Source of the DNA: Hirundichthys speculiger
Lineage: Eukaryota > Chordata > Actinopteri > Beloniformes > Exocoetidae
DNA: 64,000 nucleotides
Assembly: GCA_018398805.1 (NCBI GenBank)
Contig: JAGFBZ010002567.1
Coordinates: 682,001 to 746,000, forward strand
Direction: 5' to 3'
The translations under genes and the position numbers were made by a program. The notes beneath the pieces are model-generated. The model searched no databases. It saw only the letters and a list, made by a program, of their open reading frames with translations, and had not been told where the DNA came from. Positions 30,427 to 64,000 of the stretch are shown one piece after another; the first letter of the stretch is position 1; every line of letters begins with the position of its first letter.

Positions 30427-31017
30427 TTATTATTATTTGCCTTTATTTAACCAGGTCGGTCCCATTGAGACACAATGGCCTCTTTTTCAAGGGAAGCCTG
30501 GCCAAGACAGCAGCAGAAAAGTTACATACATGACACAGAAATTACACAACATTCAGATAAAATACAATACAAGATAAAAGCAACAGGACTAAAAGTTCGG
30601 ATTCACATTAAAACAAGAACAAGTCCGATATGAAGCTGCTCCAATTTCTCTCACACGAGTTTTCAAAGATCCCAGGTTAATCAGCTCCTTTAACTTCAGA
30701 GTTTTCTGCAATGCGTTCCAAGCAGCAGGTGCAGCATACTTAAAGCAGTGCTTACCAAGTTCAGTATTAACTTTGGGCACATTTAATAAATAAAACTCAT
30801 TGGAACGTAGGCGGTAATTGCTTTGAGATTTGGAGAGATAATTGCATAAATAGAGCGGGAGCAGACCCAAAATGACTTTATAAATAAAAATATGCCAATG
30901 TATAAGGCGGCGTGCTGCCAGAGATGGCCACTCAACTTGGGCATATAAAGTGCAGTGGTGAGTGATTGTTAGAAATGTGCAGTTTGGCGTGTGACTGTTA
31001 TTAATAGCAACACTCAA
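30427..31017 (-). mobile_element. 5'-truncated LINE, reverse transcriptase C-terminal end and 3' tail
   Basis: On the minus strand an open frame encodes a LINE ORF2 C-terminal pattern: ARRLIHWHIFIYKVI, LPLYLCNYL, NYRLRSNEFYLLNVPKV and HCFKYAAPAAWNALQ. It is followed by a tail reading AATGGGACCGACCTGGTTAA and ATAAAGGCAAATAATAAT. The tail and the Y-LRS...F-YAAP-WN signature are common to L1/L2-type fish LINEs. The RT catalytic part is absent, consistent with 5' truncation on insertion. Confidence 0.8.
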
Positions 31018-31555
31018 ATTCTCAAATATTTTCCTTCTGTTTTATTCAGCCAACAATAAAAATGTAAATCAAGTTCAGTCACTCAGATTGGAGCCTGTAC
31101 TCACTTTGTATTGATTTCATGTTATAAAAGCCAGTCTATGAAAATGATGTCTTATATTTAGTTTACTCTTTTCTAATCTAAAAATTTGACAGCCATTGTA
31201 CAAAAAACCCAAAACAAAATCCAAACACTTCTTAGCTTGGCTAAGATCAGTATCCTGATCTCGCCCCTTGCTCTGAAGATCAGCTTTTATGGATTCATCT
31301 TCCCTGAATGAAACAGTGCATCCACCCACCCATTTACAAATAACACCTGATTCCATTTAATCTACAAAATCACTGCTAATCCTAGACGTCCACATTCTTT
31401 TGCTACTTACAGATATGCTGCATAATATTAGATAATTCTTCTATCCAAAAAAATGACCAGGTGTAGGCCTGATTTGTTGAATTGGATTATCTTTATCTAC
31501 TTTTAAGATTTTTGTGTTTTTTGTGATATTCATGCAAACAGGGGCTAATTAGAGT

Positions 31556-31710
31556 GGGGCAGCTATAGCGTAGTGAGTTCAGTTGCTTGGCTGCCAGATG
31601 GAGGATTACTGGATTGATCCCTAGCTCATCACTTGCTGAAATATTCTAGAGCAGGACACTGAACCTCACATTGCACCTATTCTATAAACTCAGCCATTAA
31701 GGGGACACAG
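31556..31710 (+). repeat. Degraded SINE-like copy
   Basis: The stretch ggggcagctatagcgtagtg corresponds to an A-box-containing SINE head, ggattgatccctagctc to a B-box region, and gagcaggacactgaacctca to the shared body seen in the other SINEs of the window. It is heavily mutated and has no clear ends. Confidence 0.55.
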
Positions 31711-31980
31711 CCCACTGTCCTCACAGCCCATAGAGTTATGTTAGTAAGGCCATTTCACATAATACCTACAGTATCAATATGCAGAAAAGGTGAAAGGAGT
31801 CAGTTTTGCAAGAAGCTGAAAAAAAAAGTTGTTTCAAACACATAGTCAGTAATGGTTATAATGATGATTTGATGTGAAAGCAACACACATGAAAGGCAGT
31901 CTTTCAAGAGTAAAGTTGGGCTGAGAGAGCTTCACTCGCATTCTACACACATTACAAAGGCATGGATGAAGAAAAAGAGG

Positions 31981-31989
31981 ATATATATA

Positions 31990-32079
<90 letters not shown>

Positions 32080-32100
32080 TATATACATATATATATATAC
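31981..32100. repeat. (TA)n microsatellite
   Basis: About 120 bp of nearly pure TA dinucleotides with a few AC interruptions at the right end. It is self-complementary and prone to cruciform formation and length variation. The Tyr/Ile-repeat open frames through it are artefacts. Confidence 0.95.
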
Positions 32101-32581
32101 ACCCCACGTCCTAATGATCATAGAATTTTTGAAAAAAGAAAAGAAGACTATGATAAGCCTGTACTGTCGCACACCTTAAGATATGTTTGAAAATAACATA
32201 CTGAAACCTAAGCTCTACAGCTGGCTCCATATTTCTCTGGCCAAACTACAAGCTGTTAAAAAAAAAGTTTCTGACAGAAGAGAACATTGATCAACTTAAT
32301 TTTTTTTAAACATGATACATGAAATAATTGCATTTTGAGGAAAACTTACATAAGAGACAACCAAGAATGTCCATATATTTATTTTATTCATTTATTTATT
32401 CATTCATTCATTCATTAAATCATGAAAACAGTATTTAGTTTCTTGTAAATGATCACATTTATTTTATTTTATTTTCTTATTTTAAATCTACAGCACACTG
32501 GTACAGCAGGTCATGTGAAATTCTTGGCTGTGATCACAGCACTCTACCAAATATGGAAGCATTGATTTCCACATGCAAATG

Positions 32582-32606
32582 CACACACACACACACACAA
32601 GACACA

Positions 32607-32646
<40 letters not shown>
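32582..32646. repeat. (CA)n microsatellite
   Basis: A CA array of about 65 bp is interrupted by aagacacacgcg near its first third. His/Thr-repeat frames across it are artefacts. Confidence 0.92.
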
Positions 32647-32650
<4 letters not shown>

Positions 32651-34017
32651 CTACAAAACAAGCCGTCTCGTGGCTTTAAAATCATCACATAGTAGCTGCA
32701 CAGTAAAAGACACAGGCGGCTTACATTGCATTTCTTCATCCATATGTGTGCCCATTCAAGAAAGAGCATGGCAACATGCTTTAGCTACCACACATGGGCA
32801 AATGCACACACTTGCATAGTCACAAAAAACATCAGTTTGTGGGTTTCCACTTTGGGCACCCAACCACACTCTCCCAAATTTCTGCAGTGGGTTTTTTTTC
32901 TTTCCTTCTCTCTTGTTTTTTCAATATTGCCAGGGACCCTGTTCCAAACCAAGATGCTGATGTTTTTACAAGATTCATACACACACTCATAGACACACAC
33001 AGCACCCTCCATGTGGGGTGATATAACCCTGGATGACCTTTACTTTGGCCCAGCCAGGATACCAGGGTGGAGTTGCCAGAGAACCTTGGCCAGCGGTTTG
33101 TGATTTCAAATGCTGTGCTCACTGCACAGTGATGTATATATTTCATGTGATGGTATTCTAACAGTAGGAATGCTTTGATATGTACACTTAAAATTGTAAT
33201 GCAGAGATTGGGGTTCATCCTAGTTTGTGGAGCGACCAACTAGAAGATATTCCAGAAACTTTCATATTTGATTGAACATTTACACTCTTGATAGTCTTCT
33301 GAACATTCTTAAATTACATGATGAACAGTGGTGTAACATGGTGTCGAAAGGTACATTCCTTGGATACATTTTCTGTACTACCTATAAACAATATAAACAA
33401 ATTAGGATTGTATAAGAGCAGGCCACATGAACTGTGCCAGAGAATTTGAGAAAAGTAAAAATGATTGCCCAGAGTTTGAAGATCATGTGGCGGAATACAT
33501 TTTAAAGGAAAGCTCGAGAAAACTAAAGCAATATCCTTTTTTTTTTTTTTTTACCTCACACACAATTCCAATATTATTTCAATACTATCTGGGAAGCAGG
33601 CCACAAGCACTGATCTACAAGAAGGGAACATCCACACATACCTGCCATATCTGCACACACCTGTGCACACACACTCCTGTTAACTTATATGCTAATCCAC
33701 AGGCCTGGGATTTTTCACCACAGAAATTCTAAAGTCTAATCGAGAGCCACGAGACCACTTTAAACACTTTCCCCATCCACAAGACTCCACTGTCTCACTG
33801 GAACACTCAAACTACTCACGCATACAGTACAGCACATACCACGGCTTCTGCTTGCATATTCAGCAGTATTCAAGTGGTAAAGACATGCATTAACATACTC
33901 TTGACCACACACATCCAAACACACACACACCAGCAGTACATCTCTAGAAGTAATGCATGTGCATACAATTCAAAAACTATATTCTCATGGAGACTCCAAT
34001 ACTCATATGCACATGTA

Positions 34018-35619
34018 CAGTGCCTTGGCAAAGTATTCGCCCCCCTTGAACTTTTAAACCTTTTGCCACATTTCAGGCTTCAAACATTAAAAAAAAAAAA
34101 CATTTTAATTTTTTGTTAAAAATCAACAAGTGAGACACAATCGTGAAGTGGAATGAAATCTATCGGATATTTTAAACATTTTTAACACCCCCCCACCCCC
34201 CACCCCCCGAAAAGTGGGGCGTGCAATATTATTTGGCCCACTTGCATTAATACTTCTTAGTGCCACCTTTTGCTGCAATTGCAGCTGCAAGTCGCTTGGG
34301 GTATGGGTTATGTATCAGTTTTGCACATTGAGAGACTGAAATTCTTGCCTATTCTTCCTGCAAAACAGCTGGAGCTCAGTGAGGTTGGATGGAGAACGTT
34401 TGTGAACAGCAGTCTTCAGCTCTTTCCACAGATTCTTGGTTGGATTCAGGTCTGGACTTTGACTTGGCCGTTCTAACACCTGAACATGTTTATTTGTGAA
34501 GCATTCCATTGTAGATTTGGCTTTATGTTTTGGATGATTGTCCTGTTGGAAGATAAATCTCCAACTCCAACAGGTTTTCCTCCAGAATAGTCCTGTATTT
34601 AGCTCCATCCATCTTACCATCGATTTTAACCATCTTCCCTGTCCCTGCTGAAGAAAAGCAGGCCCAAACCATGTTTGACAGTGGGGATGGTGTGTTCAGG
34701 GTGATGAGCTGTGTTGCTTTTACACCAAACATATCGTTTTGCATTGTGGCCAAAAAGTTTGATTTTGGTTTCATCTGACCAGAGCACCATCTTCCACATG
34801 TTTGATGTGTCTCCCAGGTGGCTTGTGGTAAACTTTAAACGTGACTTTTTATGGATATCTTTGAGAAACGGCTTTCTTCTTTCCACTCTTCCATAAAGGC
34901 CAGATTTGCGCAGTGTAGGGCTGATTGTTGTCCTCTGGACAGACTCTCCCACCTCAGCTGTAGATCTGTGCAGTTCATCCAGAGTGATCATGGGCCTCTT
35001 GGCTGCATCTCTGATCAGTCTTCTCCTTGTTCCAGATGAAAGTTTAGAGGGACGGCCGGGTCTTGGTAGATTTACAGTGGTTTGATCCTCTGTCCATTTC
35101 AATATGATTGCTTGCTCAGTGCTCCTTGAGATGTTTAAAGCTTGAGAAATCTTTTTGTATCCAAATCCGCCTTTAAACTTCTCCACAACAGTATCTGGGA
35201 CCTGTCTGGTATGTTCCTTGGTCTTCATAATGTTCTCCGCACTTTAAACTGAACCCTGAGACTATCACAGAGCAGGTGCATTTATACGGAGACTTGATTA
35301 CACACAGGTGGATTCTATTGATCATCATCAGTCATTTAGGACAACATTGGATCATTCAGAGATCCTCACTGAACTTCTTGAGTGAGTTTGCTGCACTGAA
35401 AATAAAGGGGCCAAATAATATTGCACGGCCCCCTTTTCAGTTTTTTATTTGTTAAAAAAGTTTAAAATATCCAATAAATTTCGTTCCACTTCATGATTGT
35501 GTCCCACATTTTGTTGATTCTTGACAAAAAATTAAAATTTTATGTCTTTATGTTTGAAGCCTGAAATGTGGCTAAAGGGTGAAAAATTCAAGGGGGCCGA
35601 ATACTTTCGCAAGGCACTG
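34018..35619 (-). mobile_element. Tc1-like DNA transposon, near full length, inactive
   Basis: The left end cagtgccttggcaaagtatt and the right end aatactttcgcaaggcactg are inverted copies. Homology extends inward for about 220 bp on each side, for example gtgcaatattatttggccc near 34219 against its complement near 35410. This is the long-TIR architecture of many fish Tc1 elements. TA precedes the left end (34016-34017); the expected TA at the right border reads TG. The 1.6-kb length is normal for the family. The interior carries an antisense, broken transposase. The element lies in the ptch1-fancc intergenic region. Confidence 0.93.
34315..35228 (-). pseudogene. Tc1-like transposase, frameshifted, catalytic Glu lost
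   Basis: The first frame (35228 down to 34626) starts MKTKEHTRQVPDTVVEKF. It holds the paired-like helix-turn-helix region (GYKKISQALNISRST), a GRPSK linker and the first catalytic Asp in LWSDETKIKLFG. The reading frame shifts near 34620-34630. The second frame carries the second Asp in FQQDNHPKHKA, then QSPDLNPTKNLWKELK. In this family the motif is DLNPIENLW, with Glu as the third catalytic residue at DD34E spacing. Counting 34 residues after the second Asp gives Lys here. Frameshift plus Glu-to-Lys make it non-functional. The family is known to cut and paste DNA at TA sites. Confidence 0.9.
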
Positions 35620-36656
35620 TGTACGTACACAAACACAAACACAAGGCAGTATATGTATTTAACAACTGTTGCAGCCTATAAGACACTTGTGCAGTATAGG
35701 CTGCTCTGGGTCTGACCGGAGCCTCTGCGTGATTTGTCAGTTTGAACCATGCAAGCCAAGAACCCCTTGAAGTTTGCTTTGGGCTGTGGAAAGACGCGTT
35801 CTGGGATCCCTGAATGCCTGGACATGGTATGAACTGTCTTGCTCTTGTGTGTCTAAAAATCTTTGACACAAATGCATATGGGCACTCAGATGGAAGTAGA
35901 ATCAGATGTAAGTAATATGTGACTATTTTCAAAATGTGAGATATTTTACATTGCAAAGACTTAACGTGCTCCATGTATACCCCAAAAGAATTATGTCAAA
36001 AATACAGATGAAATCATGGCATTACACTTCCACTATTGGAACCCATGGGTCAAACACAGTTTTAAGAGAAAACATCAAAACCTTAAAAAACAAAACAAAA
36101 CAAACAACAGAATTTTATTTATTTTTATTTTTCAGGAAAAAAACGTTTGCTTCTGACTGTGTTTATTTGAACAAACATGTATTTTTATCATTTTACTTCA
36201 ACAATAAATTAACACACCACACTCTGTTTTTAATTTGATTAGTATTTGTTCTCCCTAAACTTCTATCTATTTAGTCATATATCATTAACCAGGTATAGAA
36301 AGTGGATCAAAATGACTTGATTCAATATGTGATTTCTTCTTTCACTCCAAAATACCTTTTGAAAGGTTTAACTATTATTAAGAAATATTTACATTTATTT
36401 ATAATGTAGTAATTTAAAGAACACATTTAGTTGTGTTGTAAAGAAATATGACCTTACTTTGGAACGATTTCCATTTTTTTTCATCACAAAATATATTGCA
36501 TCAGTACATAACTGTAAGACTTAATGATTTTTTAATAAATATTTTTGTCTTAAATAATTGTGTGTTTGCTATGCATTATAGGTGAACATCATCGTGTGTT
36601 CCACCATATGACTCAATTTCCCAGCAGACAGTGCAAATGGGCGTAGGCGTAATTCT

Positions 36657-36700
36657 CAGCCAATGGTCTTCTTTCATACACGGAACTCCGCGAAAAGAGG
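36657..36700 (+). promoter_or_regulatory. Candidate fancc promoter: CCAAT box and E2F-like site
   Basis: Inside a locally GC-richer stretch, AGCCAATGG contains CCAAT at 36660-36664. CCGCGAAAA at 36688-36696 (reverse complement TTTTCGCGG) resembles an E2F site. No TATA box is evident. Fanconi genes are typically cell-cycle regulated housekeeping genes, and this arrangement precedes the proposed non-coding exon. Function is inferred from position and motifs only. Confidence 0.45.
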
Positions 36701-36719
36701 GAAGTTCAGTTTGTTTACT

Positions 36720-36828
36720 TTGCGGATAGAACAACTTGTTTTTTCGTCGAAGATACGGAGGCTGAATGATATAGCTGATTTCTGGTCTATAGATATGGAA
36801 GTTGAATGACTGCACAACTTATCTGACT
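36720..36828 (+). other. fancc: Candidate fancc non-coding first exon
   Basis: A consensus donor (ATCTGACT followed by GTAAGT at 36829) ends a stretch that has promoter-like motifs 130-170 bp upstream. The start coordinate is a guess. ATG triplets in it are followed quickly by stops, consistent with a 5' UTR. Human FANCC also has an untranslated first exon. The link to the acceptor at 40458 is inferred. Confidence 0.4.
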
Positions 36829-39800
36829 GTAAGTCAACATTTGAAGCATCTGTTAGCTGACAGTTATAGATTATGATTGATAAATATGCTAATAAGCATC
36901 TAACATCTTAAGCATCACAAACATCTGAGAAAAAAGGGGTGGACATTGGTTGAATGTACCATATTCACGTTGCTGGAAAAAAACTGACACGGACTCGAGG
37001 TACCTTTAGGTTCTGTTGTATGTTAACTTTACACTGACAGTTTTCAACAATGTGTAACCTACTATTGCAGTTTGGGTGAAATACTGACACCCTGTGGTTT
37101 GTTGTAGTCATTACACATTAATGTATAGAGGGAGTATGCGCATTATTTATTAATTTAAGCTTTTATAGTTATCATGATTTTTAAAAATTCATTTTATACT
37201 TTTATGAACGCACTCTTAGTTGCTTTTGATTTGGGTTGAAGGTGTTTTGATTCAACCATTATTAACAAAGGTAATATTTCTTGAAGCACAAGGGACAATA
37301 GACTGGTTTATTGTTTTTGTTGTTGTTGCTATAAATTTTTGTTTTTTCTCCTGGGGGAAATGATCAGCAACTGTTTAGGAATTTAGTATCATAAGTAATT
37401 TAAAGGAGATATTACCTTTTTTCCCAAGTGGACATAATTTCCTGATGTTTTGGTGAAAATGTTCACAGAGAGACAGCGGTGTGCTCCCTTTGCAAACATT
37501 AATACACCTCTTTTTATAACAGCTAGTTTTAGTGGATGTTGAGTTACTCACTTCACCCCCTCTTTCACTGGATTATCTTACTTGAGATCTGTCCTTCAGT
37601 TTCAAGCTAACATTGATAAAACACTGATTAACCCTTGAAGCATTATTACTATGAGAGAGAATACAGAATCTTGCCTGACAGAAAAAATAATTCACCAGCA
37701 ATTTTTAAAAAAAATATTATTATTATTATGATTTTTTTTTTTAAATATTTAATAATTTCCACAATCTGCAGTGTGGGCATGGAAAATTGGCACTGAGCTC
37801 TCTTTTAGGCAGCAGTGATCCATGTGATTTTTATGGCCCAGGTCCAGAGAACATGGCACCTCAGATAGAGACACTGAAGTAATATAACAGCCAGCTTGTG
37901 GGTAACACACCATCTTAATAAATTTGTAATTCTTCTGTTAGACGTGCGCTTGATGAACTCTAACTTTACCAGAAGCCCCGATCCCTTTTGTTTTATTTAC
38001 ATTTTTAGATGCTAACATTCGGAACAGTACTTATATTTGCTACTTTTAATCAGTGTTGACAGGCTCATTTTTGTAATGGTGGTAATGCTGTTCCAGATAA
38101 TAGTGCATTCAGTGACAAATTGGAAAATCAAATTAAAGAACATATTAAGAAGCTTTAACAAGAACAGACAACTTTGATATTTGATTTTTTTTGGTAGTGA
38201 TCGTCCTTGGTGTGTTTTTCTTACAGCAAACCCCATGAACAAACAAAATGCTAACATAGAAACATCTTCCAAAATGAAATTGAGTAAAACCCTCCTTTTT
38301 TTTTGTAGTTTGTTTAAGCAAAACCACGATAATAGAAAAATTATTCTGCAGCTTTGCTAACAAGTATGATGAGGTTTCTTAGTATAACATTTCAAGTTAT
38401 TTGTCAACACAAATATCCCACTGTGATTAAAAAAAAAAAAATGAATAAATTGGAAACTTAATCCTTATATTCAGGATCAGCAACTTGCCCAGCATGGCCA
38501 GGAGAATAAAAAGTGTGTTTGTGGACATCGTCTTTTCCTTTTATTGGAGTTGGAGGCAGCACCTCTCATGATCTAACGTTGTGGTCCTGGTTGCTTGTTT
38601 GAGCAGCCTCCAGTGGATGGAAGTCTTGATCTTAAGCTCTCCGTTGGTTGCGCATAATTTGGGAGGAACATGTCTGATGTTTGCACACCAACTATCCACT
38701 CCAGATTATGAAGGGGCAAAGTGTTTTAAAATCCTTTGAGTCCTTTGTGCACTGTAAGTGTTTTTCTGGTGTTGCTTGGCTGAAACAGTGTTGTGTGGTC
38801 CCAACCAAGCAATGTGCAAACACTGGAAACTCTTCTTTAATATGTAAATTCTTTATATAAAATCATATGGGCAGCTCACGGATCATGGGGAGATATTTGC
38901 TGAATTTGACAAAAAGTGTAATGGACTAAAGTACATTTCCTGAAGTAGCCAGTAACATACTAAAAACATACTAAAGTAAATTTGCAGAAAGTGATGTTGA
39001 ACTCCTGTGATTTTACTGAAATAAAGTCAACAATCTCATAATTAGAAATGCAAACTCACTGGGACCCAAAGTCCACAAGCTTGGTTGAACAAATCTTCAG
39101 TGATAATATTTGAGCAGCCACATCTCCGAACTCCAGCAGAATGTCTGAGCCAACACCAGAGCTGTGGACAAGTGGTGTTTGTGCTTGGACATACTTTTTT
39201 CCTGCATACATTTTCACCAAAAGTTTGTATGACAGCAGTGTAGAGCATATGTGCCTTTGTTTTTACATCTAAGCGTTGGTCGGATGCAGATTTTGGGTGA
39301 GACCATTTTCTGCTTGTGTGTTGAGCAGGCGGTTCTTTTTTATCTCTGGTTTACTGAAAATGCACCCCAAAGAGACAAGGCAACGAGAGGCGTTTGTTCC
39401 TAATTTGGTTTGGCTTTTTTCCTCCCTGAAAATTAGTATTTATAAATTCACATCAGCATGCCATAGGGGCTTTCCAGCAGAGATGATGGCAAGACATTAA
39501 ACAAATCGTGTGTAACGAGGTGATCATAAAATATAACCCTGTGGTGTCCCACACAGACCTGTCATTATGGTAAAAAAACAACAAATACGAACACACACCA
39601 TTCTCAGGCTATATACAGACATAAAACACATCCTCACACACGCCCTTGGGATCTGCCCCCCCACGTTTTTTTTTCTCCATCTTCATAAAAAGTGAAGAAT
39701 GTGCTGTTTATTTCTCAGTAGGCTGCCATGAATGTGTGGGAGAGGGGTTGTTTGCCTGAAGCTGAAGAGTTCTATCATCAAATTGTGGTAATAAGAGGTT

Positions 39801-40458
39801 AGAATAAACAGATTTACACACTTTACCTCAATTCATTTTCTACTTATTATTAATTCCACTTATTATTGCATTACCTACCTGTGTTCTCATAGGAAGTTAT
39901 AAATAATGTAGACCATATGTTCATATACTGAAGGAATGCCCAGCAACTGCATTAGCAGGTAGATGTTTTTACCTATGCTGGTTTTCCAGAGACATATATT
40001 ACCATTTAATTTTTTAATTCTTAATTTTGATGAATGTGAAACCCATACCTCATTGGTTTAGTTAAGCTTTGCACTTGTATAAACACTCATCATTTCTCAT
40101 GCATGCAAAACTCATGCTGATTTAATTTGTAGAATTTGATTGTAAAAGTTGCCGCATCATAAATTGTTCCTGCTGTCTGAAATGTTTTATTTTTTATTTT
40201 TTCTATATATATAATATATAAACAAATTATAAATAAATAATAAAATCTGTATTGCTGTAAGTATTACCAGAATTATGTCATTTTGTCCACCTCCAACACA
40301 GATTTTCTTTAAAATATTGCGCTTTGGATCATTATAAGAAATGAACCAAGATCCTAAATTTAATCTAATGCCCACAAATAGAAACGTTATAATGTTCTTT
40401 CTGTGCAATCCTTGTATTTGACAATAGTTTGATTCACGTTTCCTTCTATCTCTTTTAG
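36829..40458 (+). other. fancc: Presumed fancc intron 1
   Basis: About 3.6 kb from the proposed donor to the acceptor atctcttttag. It contains an imperfect hairpin at 38756-38825 and no recognised exon. Simple AT-rich sequence fills much of it. Confidence 0.5.
38756..38825 (+). ncRNA. Imperfect hairpin, pre-miRNA-like size (uncertain)
   Basis: AGTGTTT (38757-38763) pairs with AAACACT (38818-38824), and TTGCTTGG (38772-38779) pairs with CCAAGCAA (38805-38812). An asymmetric internal loop that can form a few G-U pairs lies between the two stems, and a loop of about 20-25 nt closes the hairpin. The total of about 70 nt is the size of a microRNA precursor, but I recognise no known miRNA. It may be chance or a transposon remnant. 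Confidence 0.2.
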
Positions 40459-40562
40459 CCTTGAAGTAAATTTGCTTGCATGAGCAGCCAAATGACTGAG
40501 CGCTCCAGCAGCCACAGAGGCAGCTCCAACAGACAGCTGAAGCCCTGCTGAATGACCAGAAG
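40459..40562 (+). other. fancc: fancc 5' UTR part of exon 2 with upstream ATGs
   Basis: The exon begins after atctcttttag. Before the main ATG (40563) come three ATGs in another frame: 40480 and 40492 open a 23-codon reading frame closing with TGA at 40549-40551, and 40552 starts a frame overlapping the main start. All three have pyrimidine or T at -3, while the main ATG has A at -3. An in-frame TGA at 40497 blocks N-terminal extension within this exon. Confidence 0.6.
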
Positions 40563-63480
<22,918 letters not shown>

Positions 63481-64000
63481 GTGAGTGTGTACATACAGTA
63501 CATTCTTGCTGTGTTAATCTGCCATCTGACAGAAGTCTGTACTGTTTGAGGATTGTAATTGAGCATTCTTTAACCATGTGTAAACAGTTATCCTTCTGCA
63601 AGATGAATAGGCTTCAGTGTGTCCTGCACGTCCTAATCAATTATAGTTAGTTAATAACTATATTGAGTGTTTTATGTCAAATATAAACGTTTATGTCGTG
63701 TGAGATGTCATTACTTTTGAGAAATCAGTGCTAGAGAGTAATGAATTCACTATTTAAGATCACTGGACAAGCCTCACTTATGCACATATTTATCAATATT
63801 CTTTAAGAAGAATCTGTCTCAACTATACTGAGAAAGTGCTGCTTTATTATTGTAAGAGTGTTATGTAGGGAAATCATTACCATTGAGGAGATGGACAGGA
63901 GGTGAGTTGCAGCGCTGCTTATCAGTGTCTGCCCAGACCAGCCTGCTGGGAGGAATTATTTACATGAATGGAGCCATTTAGGGACACAGTGGAACTTGGC
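63481..64000 (+). other. fancc: Start of fancc intron 11
   Basis: Intronic sequence up to the window edge, with no repeat or exon recognised. Confidence 0.8.

Larger units (their letters stand above)
23111..36600. other. ptch1-fancc intergenic region
   Basis: About 13.5 kb without a recognisable protein gene on either strand. The open frames here are short and lack family resemblance, apart from transposon remnants. From left to right it holds AC- and T-rich sequence, a SINE on the minus strand (30.1 kb), a LINE 3' fragment on the minus strand (30.4-31.0 kb), a SINE-like copy (31.6 kb), a TA array (32.0 kb), a CA array (32.6 kb) and a Tc1-like transposon (34.0-35.6 kb). Enhancers of ptch1 could lie here, but sequence alone does not reveal them. 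Confidence 0.75.

Noticed and set aside
32921..32940. TTGCCAGGGA string resembling the 3' part of miR-23
   Set aside because: The seed region does not match and no hairpin surrounds it. In human the miR-23b cluster lies beyond the other end of FANCC.

Overview
The window is vertebrate nuclear DNA, most likely from a teleost fish. Interrupted genes with GT-AG introns, long AT-rich introns, TA and CA microsatellites, Tc1-like and hAT-like transposons, tRNA-derived SINEs and fragments of L1- and L2-like LINEs all point that way. No prokaryotic, viral or CRISPR feature was seen. Two genes are present, both on the + strand and both cut by the window edges: the 3' half of ptch1 (Hedgehog receptor Patched1) and the 5' two thirds of fancc (Fanconi anaemia core complex protein C). 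Human PTCH1 and FANCC are also neighbours in the same orientation, so this is conserved synteny.

Layout. 1-3420: end of a ptch1 intron with old repeats and a perfect GLI-type 9-mer. 3421-20312: eleven ptch1 coding exons matching human exons 13-23, encoding TM6 of the sterol-sensing domain, the third intracellular loop, TM7, the second extracellular domain, TM8-TM12 and the cytoplasmic tail. Their phases agree throughout, and nine of the eleven lengths or more match human counts as I remember them, with expansion in exons 14 and 22. 20313-about 23110: 3' UTR with an intron one base after the stop codon, ending at an AATAAA. 23.1-36.6 kb: intergenic, no gene seen; SINEs, a LINE tail, TA and CA arrays and an almost full-length but dead Tc1-like transposon. 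36.6-36.83 kb: candidate fancc promoter (CCAAT plus E2F-like site) and non-coding first exon. 40563-63480: ten fancc coding exons (human exons 2-11), continuing beyond the window. The fancc introns are loaded with transposon relics, including a hAT element with a LINE nested inside it, both with readable target duplications.

The two genes act in different pathways (Hedgehog reception at the cilium; interstrand crosslink repair in the nucleus) and share only their location. I found no undescribed gene system. The most useful leads are: expansion of PPxY motifs and an Asn-rich insert in the Patched1 intracellular loop; upstream out-of-frame ATGs before the fancc start; a natural T at +4 of the fancc donor where the human c.456+4A>T Fanconi mutation falls; a Tc1 transposase whose catalytic Glu is Lys; and an intron made about 80% of two DNA transposons. 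Names and human comparisons rest on remembered protein sequences, not on a search.
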